Of a stretch of 10,039 nucleotides of DNA, positions 1 through 6,667 are shown in pieces. Position 1 is the stretch's first letter; each line of letters starts with the position of its first letter. Origin of the DNA: Gammaproteobacteria bacterium (GTDB lineage Bacteria > Pseudomonadota > Gammaproteobacteria > S012-40); the NCBI GenBank assembly GCA_029879945.1, contig JAOUPJ010000118.1, forward strand, positions 1 to 10,039. Reading direction: 5' to 3'. The notes under the pieces are model-generated. The model did no database searches, was not told the DNA's origin, and saw only the letters and a list, made by a program, of their open reading frames with translations. A program made the position numbers and the translations under genes.

Positions 1-1
1 C

Positions 2-613
2 AGCTTTTCCAACGTGGCCTCTTTGGCAACCTGGTTTGTGACGGGATTGCTGCTGCTTTCAGCCTTGCAAAAACCCATCGAGAACCTGGGCCTGGTCATT
101 CTACCCTTGTCTGCCCTTACCTTGGTGATGCAACAATTGCTCACCAGTGAACACGTGCTTTCAACCGGTCAATCACAGGAACTGGGCATCCATATCCTGT
201 TTTCCATCCTGGCCTATAGCCTACTCGGTCTGGCCGCTGTCCAGGCGCTGGTCCTCTCCTTCCAGGAGCGGCAGCTGCACAATCGACACCCCGGCGGCCT
301 GATTCGAGCTCTACCGCCCATGGAGACGATGGAAAACTGGTTATTCCAGATGTTGGTAGCAGGGCTGTTACTACAAAGCGTTTCCCTACTGACGGGCGTC
401 TTCTACCTGGAAGACATGTTTACCCAACACATGGTACACAAGACTGTGCTTTCCATAGCCGCCTGGCTCGTTTTTGCAATTCTCCTCTGGGGTCACTGGC
501 GTCATGGCTGGCGTGGCCGTACTGCCGTACGCTGGACCCTCAGCGGATTCGTCACTCTTTTGCTGGCCTATTTCGGCAGCAAATATGTACTCGAAATCAT
601 CCTTTCTCGTTAA
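2..613 (+). CDS. ypjD: YpjD/CcsA-family inner-membrane protein, 3' part
   Basis: This is the C-terminal part (about 203 codons) of a polytopic inner-membrane protein. The reading frame is open to the left edge, so the true start lies outside the window; a GTG at position 14 is only an internal codon. Long hydrophobic segments alternate with short charged loops. From memory, the sequence lines up along its length with E. coli YpjD, a CcsA-like cytochrome c assembly family member: a membrane-proximal LPPMETME (YpjD has MPPLMSIE), TGVFYLEDMF, LSIAAWLVFAILLWGH, HGWRGR and a final LAYFGSK. E. coli YpjD is about 263 residues, so roughly 60 N-terminal residues are missing. Its molecular role is not settled; a part in cytochrome c or haem handling is only inferred from the family. 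It ends in TAA and converges with cheD, and is probably unrelated to the sulfur genes. Confidence 0.87.
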   Translation, partial: SFSNVASLATWFVTGLLLLSALQKPIENLGLVILPLSALTLVMQQLLTSEHVLSTGQSQELGIHILFSILAYSLLGLAAVQALVLSFQERQLHNRHPGGLIRALPPMETMENWLFQMLVAGLLLQSVSLLTGVFYLEDMFTQHMVHKTVLSIAAWLVFAILLWGHWRHGWRGRTAVRWTLSGFVTLLLAYFGSKYVLEIILSR

Positions 614-715
614 ACGACCAAAACGGTAATTACTTTACCCAATCTCTGAAAAATGATGGAATTTTCAAGGTACTGGAGCCCGTTTGCCTGCAAGTTAACC
701 AATCGGTAGGCCCGC
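614..715. other. Convergent intergenic gap between ypjD and cheD
   Basis: About 100 bases separate the stop codons of two converging genes, where a bidirectional terminator would be expected. Only weak inverted repeats are visible, for example a 5-bp GGTAA/TTACC pair just after ypjD with no adjoining T-tract. I see no convincing intrinsic terminator and no coding potential. Confidence 0.5.
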
Positions 716-1210
716 TCAACCCATGGTCTTGGAAACTGGAGTCGCACGCACGTTCACATCGCCTGTGTGCAGGTTAAGATGCACATGGCGATAAAATTCA
801 CCGCCGGCGTCTTCCTGGTCCACTTTGAATCCGTGCTGCTCTAATAGGCTACGAGTCATGCGCACATTTCGCATTCCTACGTCCATCATGGTCTTTGCGT
901 CGCCCGTGGCAAACATTCTGCCGCCCCCATAGAGGCCCACCTGGTATTGGGAAGGCTTCATGCCGAAACCGGTGATTTTTTTCATAAAGGCATGCACCGC
1001 CCCTCCCGCGTAGCGCGTGTCATTGGGGTCATCGGTACTGGAGGGGTCTGCTTCGGGCAAGATGATGTGGGACATTCCCCCGTGCTTCAGGCGGGGATGC
1101 CACAAAGTAATGGCGACACAAGAACCCAATAGGGTTTTGATCTCATCCACGTCATCTCCAAAATAGAGATCACCCACCATGAGATAGACTGAGCCATTAC
1201 TGATATTCAT
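716..1210 (-). CDS. cheD: Chemoreceptor glutamine deamidase CheD
   Basis: CheD deamidates specific glutamines of methyl-accepting chemotaxis receptors and in some bacteria works with CheC in adaptation. The 164-residue length is normal for the family. The signature TLLGSCVAITLW (residues 26-37) carries the expected nucleophile Cys31, and GGMSH (44-48) carries the catalytic His48, the same 17-residue spacing as the Cys27/His44 pair known for Thermotoga CheD. Thr26 is a likely third active-site residue. Further family motifs are YAGGAVHAF (67-75) and LYGGGRMF (about 93-100). ATG at 1210 is taken as start although its ribosome site is weak (GAGT upstream); Met11 is a possible alternative. It follows the receiver-like gene by 13 bp, suggesting co-transcription. 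No cheA, cheW, cheB, cheR or receptor gene is in view, so its partners must lie elsewhere. Confidence 0.93.
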   Translation of the reverse strand: MNISNGSVYLMVGDLYFGDDVDEIKTLLGSCVAITLWHPRLKHGGMSHIILPEADPSSTDDPNDTRYAGGAVHAFMKKITGFGMKPSQYQVGLYGGGRMFATGDAKTMMDVGMRNVRMTRSLLEQHGFKVDQEDAGGEFYRHVHLNLHTGDVNVRATPVSKTMG

Positions 1211-1223
1211 CTTGTTTTTATAC

Positions 1224-1610
1224 TCACCAATTATATTGCTCTAGAAATAGCGGCAACTTGGATAGAAGCTCTTGTTGGCTGAAAAAACGATCAGCGCGTG
1301 CAAGTCTCATCTCGTCTTGAAGGAATTTGTCCCCGCCGAAGCACAGCACCGGAATATTGATTTGCATTTGCATTCGTATTTCCCGGATCACATCAATGGG
1401 ATCAAAGGCCTCAAATTCCTCCAGATCCATCAACAGGATTCGGTGCAAAAGCACTTCATTCCATTCCCCAATGCTGCTCAAATCACGGGTTTGCACGACG
1501 ATCCATCCCTTTTCCGCGCAAAGCCTTTCGATCTGCGCGGCGAACTCTGAATTCGTCGTCATAAGGATCAAACGCTTTTCCAGACGCTTTTCTATAGTCG
1601 GCGTGGGCAT
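1224..1610 (-). CDS. Degenerate response-regulator receiver-like protein
   Basis: This 128-residue protein looks like a stand-alone receiver domain with a damaged phosphorylation site. It begins with a charged N-terminus, then a first strand RLILMTTN (13-20), a helix, and a strand HRILLMDLEEF (56-66) in which Asp62 sits where the phospho-acceptor of a receiver would be. A further strand INIPVLCFGG (84-93) replaces the usual Thr/Ser-containing strand. The acidic pair expected after strand 1 is absent (TTN instead of DD/ED), and the conserved Lys near the C-terminus is not obvious (ADRFFSQQ). It may act as a phosphorylation-independent adaptor. It lies 9 bp after an unrecognised gene and 13 bp before cheD, which hints at a signalling role. 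The receiver call rests on strand/helix pattern only, so an unrelated alpha/beta protein remains possible. Confidence 0.6.
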   Translation of the reverse strand: MPTPTIEKRLEKRLILMTTNSEFAAQIERLCAEKGWIVVQTRDLSSIGEWNEVLLHRILLMDLEEFEAFDPIDVIREIRMQMQINIPVLCFGGDKFLQDEMRLARADRFFSQQELLSKLPLFLEQYNW

Positions 1611-1619
1611 GGTTTGGCT

Positions 1620-2018
1620 TTACTCTGAATCCTGTTCGGATTCAGGGGATTGATAGAAGTGATTGAAATAAAAGTCTCTATTTTTTAGGTCTTGATAGAG
1701 GGCAGCACGCTCTCGAACCCCCAATTCCAGCACTTTAATCAATGCTTTTGACTGTTCTCTGTCCACTATATGCATATGACCTATAAGATCCTGATCGGTA
1801 TTCAGGAAATGCTGGGCCATTTCATCAGGGTAATCCACATAGATTAGCATCGATTCACACTCGGGATCAGTAGGCTCCAATGGCTGCATGACGACTTTCC
1901 CCAGCCAGGCCAGCCTCGCTACCTGGTTGAACTGATTGATGTCCAGCTTTTTGCCGGCCTTGTATCTACGCAGCTCATTTTTAACTTCATTGAAGTCGGT
2001 GAGTTTAATCGTACGCAT
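1620..2018 (-). CDS. Unrecognised 132-residue soluble protein
   Basis: I do not recognise this family. The product is 132 residues, with no signal peptide, membrane segment or cysteine cluster; the single Cys is at about position 74. The N-terminus is basic and probably helical (residues 1-30). A strand-rich middle contains KVVMQPLEPTD and SMLIYVDYPDEM, and a long helix runs across SKALIKVLELGVRERAALYQ, followed by an acidic tail rich in Glu, Ser and Asp. A good ribosome-binding site supports the ATG at 2018. The gene starts 52 bp after the LipS1-like gene and is followed after 9 bp by the receiver-like gene, so it is the first of three closely packed genes ending in cheD. A regulatory or signalling accessory role is a guess from context only. 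Confidence 0.78.
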   Translation of the reverse strand: MRTIKLTDFNEVKNELRRYKAGKKLDINQFNQVARLAWLGKVVMQPLEPTDPECESMLIYVDYPDEMAQHFLNTDQDLIGHMHIVDREQSKALIKVLELGVRERAALYQDLKNRDFYFNHFYQSPESEQDSE

Positions 2019-2025
2019 GAGACTG

Positions 2026-2030
2026 CCTCC
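2026..2030 (-). promoter_or_regulatory. Ribosome-binding site of the 132-aa gene
   Basis: On the minus strand GGAGG stands 7 bases ahead of the ATG at 2018. This strong Shine-Dalgarno sequence supports both the start and the reality of an otherwise unrecognised gene. Confidence 0.75.
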
Positions 2031-2070
2031 GTGATGGGACCTGGGATGTTATCGTTTGGCGGCTATCGTT

Positions 2071-3210
2071 TTACAGGTCGTCATCATCCAGGGTGATCAA
2101 CTCTTCGCCGGCTATTTGCCGTTTCACCACAGAGACATCTTTGGCATTCAAGGCAAAGGGGAAAGAGCGGATATCCGATACGCCTGAGTCTCCATAGGGG
2201 CGATTACAGGCCGAGATATCGTCTTCCTTACCGGGGCAACCTGAGGTTTGAAAAGGCTTGCCGGTATTGATCAGTTCTTCAAGCACCTCATCTGCTACAC
2301 CGAAGTCCACCACCTGGCCTTCCTCGTTGAAACGCATATCAGCCAGATTTCCACCTGCATAGTCGATAAGGAAACGGGCCAGTTGCACGCGTCGCCATTG
2401 GTCTTGGGGAACGGCGGGCCAGTCTTCCATCATGGAGCCCTGCTCAGGGAAAAAGGCGAACATATGGTTGTGACCGCCCATGTCCTTGATGCGCTGACAG
2501 ATCTCCAGAATCTCGAATTCAGTCTCCCCCATGCCACAGATCAGATGGGCACCAAACTTCTCGGGGCCAAATATTTCTGCAGCCCAATCAAGCACTTGCC
2601 AGTATTTTTCCCAGGTGTGTGGGCTCTCCACGGTCTTGCCGCGGGTGTTCTCGAAAATCTCTGGCGTGACCGCATCCAGCGCGACGGTAAAAATCTCGGC
2701 ACCCATATCATGGAGACGCTGTACGTCTTCACGTTTTAGAGTGGTGGGATTGGACAAGATAGAGACGGGTATAGTGGGCACTTCTTTGACCCATTTTTCC
2801 AACAATTCGAAGGTGTCGTCGTCGGAGTTGGGATGGGTAATCATGGAGATACACATACGCTCAAAGCCGCCCTGGTCGGCACCGGCCTTGACCCGTTCAA
2901 TGACCTCGTCGTAACGGGCAGTGGGCCAGTCCACACGGATAAAATTGCGATCGGCATAGTCGCGTGACTCCTCGCGATGACGGGCCAGTCCGCAATATGA
3001 ACAGTTGGCTCTACAGCCCTCGGGATAAGTCACCAATAGATTCAAACAATGGGTGCAACTGGTGCGAAACATTTTGCCTTCCACCAGCCCCAGTGTAATT
3101 GCCGCTGCGGTCGACATCTGCACATATTCCGGCGAACGCATATTCGGTGTCTGAATGTAGTAATTGGGTCGGTAAAAATTCAAAGGGACTTCGTTTGCTG
3201 TTGCCGTCAT
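2071..3210 (-). CDS. lipS1: Radical SAM lipoyl synthase component, LipS1-like
   Basis: This 379-residue biotin-synthase-like radical SAM protein is probably one half of the two-component lipoyl synthase LipS1/LipS2, which inserts sulfur at C6 and C8 of protein-bound octanoyl chains. The radical SAM motif is GCRANCSYCG, with Cys66, Cys70 and Cys73 binding the SAM-cleaving 4Fe-4S cluster. Extra cysteines that could hold the auxiliary, sacrificial cluster are Cys52 and Cys55 (SCTHC) and, far downstream, Cys325 and Cys335 (GCPGKEDDISACNRPYG). GMGET (226-230) follows a typical barrel strand. The tail is acidic (DDDDL). The ATG overlaps the stop of the preceding lipT as ATGA, indicating translational coupling. 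The LipS1 rather than LipS2 label rests on recalled gene order (lipS1-lipT-slpl-lipS2) and is uncertain; the radical SAM family and lipoate role are much firmer. Confidence 0.85.
   Translation of the reverse strand: MTATANEVPLNFYRPNYYIQTPNMRSPEYVQMSTAAAITLGLVEGKMFRTSCTHCLNLLVTYPEGCRANCSYCGLARHREESRDYADRNFIRVDWPTARYDEVIERVKAGADQGGFERMCISMITHPNSDDDTFELLEKWVKEVPTIPVSILSNPTTLKREDVQRLHDMGAEIFTVALDAVTPEIFENTRGKTVESPHTWEKYWQVLDWAAEIFGPEKFGAHLICGMGETEFEILEICQRIKDMGGHNHMFAFFPEQGSMMEDWPAVPQDQWRRVQLARFLIDYAGGNLADMRFNEEGQVVDFGVADEVLEELINTGKPFQTSGCPGKEDDISACNRPYGDSGVSDIRSFPFALNAKDVSVVKRQIAGEELITLDDDDL
3207..3210 (-). other. ATGA stop/start overlap, lipT to lipS1
   Basis: The last sense codon of lipT is followed by TGA, and the preceding A gives the ATG of the radical SAM gene. 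AAGGAA lies further upstream than usual (11 bases), so re-initiation by ribosomes finishing lipT is the likely mode of translation. Confidence 0.8.
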
Positions 3211-4307
3211 AGCATCATTTCCTTTACTCGTTTCGCACCGGGTGCGTTTTGATATTCATGAAATGCGATCCAGCCGGCTCGCATGATTTCATCCTGCTGG
3301 GCAGCTTGAGTATGCCACTGCCCTTCCAGCCAAAGTCTTTTCGCCACGGCGCGTTCCAGTCCAGGGCCATATTGTTCGCGCATCTCTTCATCGTATTCTT
3401 CGAAGGCGTCTTCATTGCCCTCGATTTTTTCCACAATGGCCTGGGCCGCGTGTTCCCCTGAAACCACTGCGGCGGCAATTCCCGCTCCGGTTATGGGATG
3501 GGTAAGGCCTGCGGCATCACCCACGAACAAGATCTCATCGCAGACAAGTTTTTCCCGCATGCCGCCGACGGGAATCGCACCACCTGTGCGGGCATGAATT
3601 GACTTGCCTATGCGACCTTGCGCCACCAGTTTTTCATGCAAATTATCCAGGGCGGCCTTCAGATCCACACCCCAGCGCTTGTCTATACCCAGCCCCAGGT
3701 TTGCTCGATCACCTTTGGGAAACAACCAGGCATAGCCACCCGGAAATTCGTCTGACAACCAGATATCGGTGTCATCCAAGGGCTCCAAAAGGTCAACAGT
3801 ATATTGTCGGGTGTTGACAGTTTTGAGACTTGGGAGGCCCAATTGATGCGCCACGTGAGAGTGGGGACCATCTGCAGCGACCACATACTGAAAATGGATC
3901 TCTACAACTTCTCGATCAATGATCGCCTCCGCCCTTTTTGCATCGCGCCTCAGAGAGAGAAGGTGCGCCGAGCTATACAAACGAGCGCCGCTTTGTATGG
4001 CTGACTGGGCCAGCGCCTGATCAAACTCCTGTCTATCGATCATCAGACCCCTAAAGTCGGTGAATTCAACTTCACCGGAGGGCAAAAAGCTCTTCATCCC
4101 TGTTATACGCTGTATACGAACGGGTTCGTCACGCGCATAAGAGGCCATGGGCAAAGGGATAAACTCAGCACACTGCACTGGAAAACCGAAAGACTTTTTT
4201 TTGTCGATTCCGATTACGTTAAGGCCCGCTTCCGCACAGACTCGGGAGGCGCTGCTCCCGCCAGGGCCCAGACCTACCACTAACACCTCACAACGCAGTG
4301 TCTGCAT
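3207..4307 (-). CDS. lipT: LipT, geranylgeranyl-reductase-type FAD oxidoreductase
   Basis: This 366-residue flavoprotein belongs to the geranylgeranyl reductase/FAD-dependent monooxygenase fold. The N-terminal dinucleotide-binding motif GLGPGGSSAS (12-21) is followed by an acidic residue ending strand 2 (GIDKKK, Asp35). PVQCAE (43-48) holds a Cys at a place where this family often has one. AADGPHS (144-150) matches the family's ADG motif, GYAWLFPKGD (191-200) is the substrate-domain signature, and VGDAAGLTHPITGAGI (262-277) is the second FAD motif. No membrane segment is evident. In sulfur oxidisers with the sHdr system a protein of this type, LipT, is encoded with the lipoate-assembly genes and has been proposed to act as a reductase in the pathway; its substrate is not firmly known to me. 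It starts 4 bp after slpl(AB) and overlaps the next radical SAM gene by 4 bp, so all three form one translational unit. Confidence 0.87.
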   Translation of the reverse strand: MQTLRCEVLVVGLGPGGSSASRVCAEAGLNVIGIDKKKSFGFPVQCAEFIPLPMASYARDEPVRIQRITGMKSFLPSGEVEFTDFRGLMIDRQEFDQALAQSAIQSGARLYSSAHLLSLRRDAKRAEAIIDREVVEIHFQYVVAADGPHSHVAHQLGLPSLKTVNTRQYTVDLLEPLDDTDIWLSDEFPGGYAWLFPKGDRANLGLGIDKRWGVDLKAALDNLHEKLVAQGRIGKSIHARTGGAIPVGGMREKLVCDEILFVGDAAGLTHPITGAGIAAAVVSGEHAAQAIVEKIEGNEDAFEEYDEEMREQYGPGLERAVAKRLWLEGQWHTQAAQQDEIMRAGWIAFHEYQNAPGAKRVKEMML

Positions 4308-4311
4308 CGAA

Positions 4312-5409
4312 TCAGACTACCGGTTCCAATTCGTCTTCACGAACCTGAGCCACCGCTTCGCTGATGACGGCTACAAAATCATCGCGATTGAGCATGAGCA
4401 TTTCCACCGGATAGCGATCAAAAAAGGCATACACATTTTTTTCCAGATCTGAAATCAGGGAATCTTTGAGTGCGGCCTCCAAATCCGTGATCATACGTTT
4501 GGGATTGACGAAGAAATCACCGGTAATCCAGACCTGCTTAATCATTCCCTTGCTGGTATCCATGGCAACAGACGCGCGCATCAGCCCGCCGCTGCATTTA
4601 TACAGGCCCTGTACTTGAACGGTGTCGGTAATGGGCCGATTGTGCTGGTAAATCCAGGAAAGTGAGTCGATCTCCCGCAAAGCTTCTTCGTAGATCTCCT
4701 GCTCTCCCTCGTTCATTTCATTGACTTCTTCAAAGTTGACTTCGAATTCTTCACCAAAAGCAGTCATCATTTTTTTCTTCACGTCGTCCACATTGGGGGT
4801 ATATCCCAGCAGATCTTTCAAGTTCGCGACACGCTCACGCGCCGAACTGATGGCCTTATCGGAAAGCTTTTCGGCAGGGATACGCAATACTCGCAGCATC
4901 TTCTCCACATCGAAGTCGATGAGCAGCGTACCTTGATAAAGGATGGAATCCCCATCAAATGCCCCACCCGTACCTGAGATTTTACGTCCATCCACCTCGA
5001 TGTCGTTGCGGGGACGAAATCGAGCGTCTACGCCCAATGCACTAATTCCGCGGGCCGCCGCCTGACAAATCCGGGCAGCAATCGCTTCCATATTGGCAGT
5101 GCCTAAAAATTTCTTGTCCAGATAAAGCTCCCAGCCAATCTGGGTTTCATCAAAATAGATAGCTCCACCACCTGTAATTCGGCGCTGGACCTCGATACCC
5201 TGCTCGGCGCAATAATCGGTGCGTAGTTCCTGATCCGGGCTTTGGTGGAATCCGATTAGCGCGCTGGGCTTGAATTGAAGAAAACGCAAGGTATGCGGGA
5301 TAAGTCCGGCTTGGTGTGCCTCCAGCATGGCCTTGTTCATAGCCATGTTTTGTGCGGCGTTACGCAGACCGGTATCGATTACCCGCCATGTGTTCTGGTA
5401 GTCAGTCAT
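4312..5409 (-). CDS. slpl(AB): sHdr-type lipoate:protein ligase sLpl(AB)
   Basis: This is a 365-residue ligase that activates lipoate or octanoate with ATP and transfers it to the acceptor lysine of a lipoate-binding protein. The large LplA-type catalytic domain includes RRITGGGAIYFD (76-87), the lipoyl/AMP-binding signature, and GRKISGTGGAF (141-151), whose Lys143 is the expected catalytic lysine (equivalent to Lys133 of E. coli LplA). NDIEVDG precedes it as in other ligases. From about residue 255 a small C-terminal domain follows (YKCSGGLMRASVAM, then a predicted strand-helix unit), matching the accessory LplB part, hence '(AB)'. The start at 5409 is chosen over an upstream TTG at 5460 because AAGGAG stands 7 bases ahead of the ATG. 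Position beside two lbpA genes, lipT and two radical SAM genes points to LbpA as substrate rather than the 2-oxoacid dehydrogenases. Confidence 0.9.
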   Translation of the reverse strand: MTDYQNTWRVIDTGLRNAAQNMAMNKAMLEAHQAGLIPHTLRFLQFKPSALIGFHQSPDQELRTDYCAEQGIEVQRRITGGGAIYFDETQIGWELYLDKKFLGTANMEAIAARICQAAARGISALGVDARFRPRNDIEVDGRKISGTGGAFDGDSILYQGTLLIDFDVEKMLRVLRIPAEKLSDKAISSARERVANLKDLLGYTPNVDDVKKKMMTAFGEEFEVNFEEVNEMNEGEQEIYEEALREIDSLSWIYQHNRPITDTVQVQGLYKCSGGLMRASVAMDTSKGMIKQVWITGDFFVNPKRMITDLEAALKDSLISDLEKNVYAFFDRYPVEMLMLNRDDFVAVISEAVAQVREDELEPVV

Positions 5410-5416
5410 TGACCCT

Positions 5417-5422
5417 CTCCTT
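5417..5422 (-). promoter_or_regulatory. Ribosome-binding site deciding the slpl(AB) start
   Basis: AAGGAG on the minus strand lies 7 bases ahead of the ATG at 5409. The longer reading from a TTG at 5460 would add 17 residues without family resemblance, so the shorter start is preferred. Confidence 0.8.
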
Positions 5423-5476
5423 CCCTCTGACTCGATCTCACCTGTTCCGTGTAATGCCAACCGGGCTTGATCGTTT

Positions 5477-6649
5477 TTATTTACTAACTATTGGAATACC
5501 AGCCAATTCACCGGTGGGGCTCCCTGCCCAACTCCCTTTCTGCTGCTGCCAATTCTGTTGCTCCTGGCGAATCAACTCATCCAGTTCTGGCTCCAGGGCA
5601 TGCTCGTGGCCAATCCCCATTACCTCTTCACCGACAGCAATGGAACAACAACTGGGGATAATCCTTACTGGGCGACGCAACCGGGCCGCCAGTTCCACCA
5701 CCCCTTCTGCCGGGTGAGCAATGCCACCGATTCCCGCCATGGTGGCATAGGCATCGATCTGGATCTTGGCGATCCCGGCTGGCCTGGCGCATCCCAACAG
5801 GATAGGCACATCCGGCAGGGCCTCGCGCGCATCCAGGAAAAATCGACCCACCTCGGTGCTATCAGGCGTGACAAAGGGCCGTTTGGCTGGCGCATATTGG
5901 GGCATTACCACCACCAGCACCAAGGCATCGGGCACATGGCGCTGTAGCATTTCCAAGGCATTCCATTCGCCCAATAACTTACCATAATGTAGGCCGATGA
6001 CAATATGGGGCACCACTTTCATCTGGGTTTTAACCAGCGATTCCAGTGTCGCCTCAAAGTCTTCCACCGTACGCTTGAGGTGATAGACCTGAGTGATGGT
6101 TTCTTGAGCACCGATCACGTCCATCATGGCCGCGTCGATACCTGCCTGCTCCATGGAGAGGGCCACATCATCATCGACGAGGGCCGTGTGCAGGGCAATC
6201 TGAAACTGAGGGAACTCGTCTTTAATACGACGGATGGTGGAATAATAGGGACCATACTCCACTTCGTTGCGATGGTTCGAGCCACCCGTTAGCAGCATGC
6301 CGTGGGCACCCTGCTCAATGGACTGGTTCACCACCCGCCACAGATCTTCTGGTGTGCGGGCAGGGATCATGGGCTCCAGAATCTTGGCCTTGCAATGATC
6401 ACATTGCAGTTTGCAATCACCCCCGGTGATAGAAACGGCAGGCCAGGATTTCTTGCTCCCGGTGTTTATTTCGGTACTTTGGTAGTGCTTGAAGGTAGGT
6501 GTGTAAAAACTGATGGCGTGTTGCGTCGCCGCCACCCCTTCAAGGGCCTGTACCAGTTTTGCGTCAAAGGGGATGTCTTCAAAGGCCTCGATACGTTGAA
6601 GCAAAGAAAGCCAATCCGCCTTAGGACGAATATCTACAAATTGGTTCAT
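5477..6649 (-). CDS. lipS2: Radical SAM lipoyl synthase component, LipS2-like
   Basis: This 390-residue radical SAM protein is probably the second component of the LipS1/LipS2 lipoyl synthase pair. The motif GGDCKLQCDHC places Cys79, Cys83 and Cys86 around the SAM-binding 4Fe-4S cluster. MLLTGGSN (118-125) is the GGE-like strand that contacts SAM. Candidate auxiliary-cluster cysteines come late: Cys287 in LLGCARPAG and the adjacent pair Cys334/Cys335 in IPSCCSIAVG. The N-terminal FYTPTFKHYQS segment (48-58) precedes the barrel, and the C-terminus is a Gln-rich tail (about 362-371). The ATG at 6649 is 18 bp after the lbpA stop, with only a weak ribosome site. The protein has no close resemblance to classical LipA, which has a CX4CX5C motif, absent here. 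Assignment as LipS2 and not LipS1 is tentative. Confidence 0.85.
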   Translation of the reverse strand: MNQFVDIRPKADWLSLLQRIEAFEDIPFDAKLVQALEGVAATQHAISFYTPTFKHYQSTEINTGSKKSWPAVSITGGDCKLQCDHCKAKILEPMIPARTPEDLWRVVNQSIEQGAHGMLLTGGSNHRNEVEYGPYYSTIRRIKDEFPQFQIALHTALVDDDVALSMEQAGIDAAMMDVIGAQETITQVYHLKRTVEDFEATLESLVKTQMKVVPHIVIGLHYGKLLGEWNALEMLQRHVPDALVLVVVMPQYAPAKRPFVTPDSTEVGRFFLDAREALPDVPILLGCARPAGIAKIQIDAYATMAGIGGIAHPAEGVVELAARLRRPVRIIPSCCSIAVGEEVMGIGHEHALEPELDELIRQEQQNWQQQKGSWAGSPTGELAGIPIVSK

Positions 6650-6667
6650 AATGTTTGGTCTAGTCGC

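Noticed and set aside
626..640. Inverted repeat GGTAA/TTACC after ypjD as terminator
   Set aside because: The stem is only 5 A/T-rich pairs and is not followed by a T-tract.
2050..2071. Direct repeat TATCGTTT occurring twice before the 132-aa gene
   Set aside because: Only 8 bases long with two copies, 14 bases apart; easily due to chance and without a paired regulator.
2248..2739. Plus-strand open frame of 163 codons opposite the LipS1-like gene
   Set aside because: It lies entirely within a well-supported gene on the other strand, has no recognisable motif or ribosome site, and is a shadow frame.
2071..3210. Biotin synthase (BioB) or classical lipoyl synthase (LipA)
   Set aside because: The cysteine layout differs from both: no CX4CX5C of LipA and no bio gene context. 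The partner genes point to the LipS1/LipS2 pair.
4312..5460. Longer ligase reading frame starting at TTG 5460
   Set aside because: The extra 17 residues lack family resemblance, while the ATG at 5409 has AAGGAG at ideal spacing.
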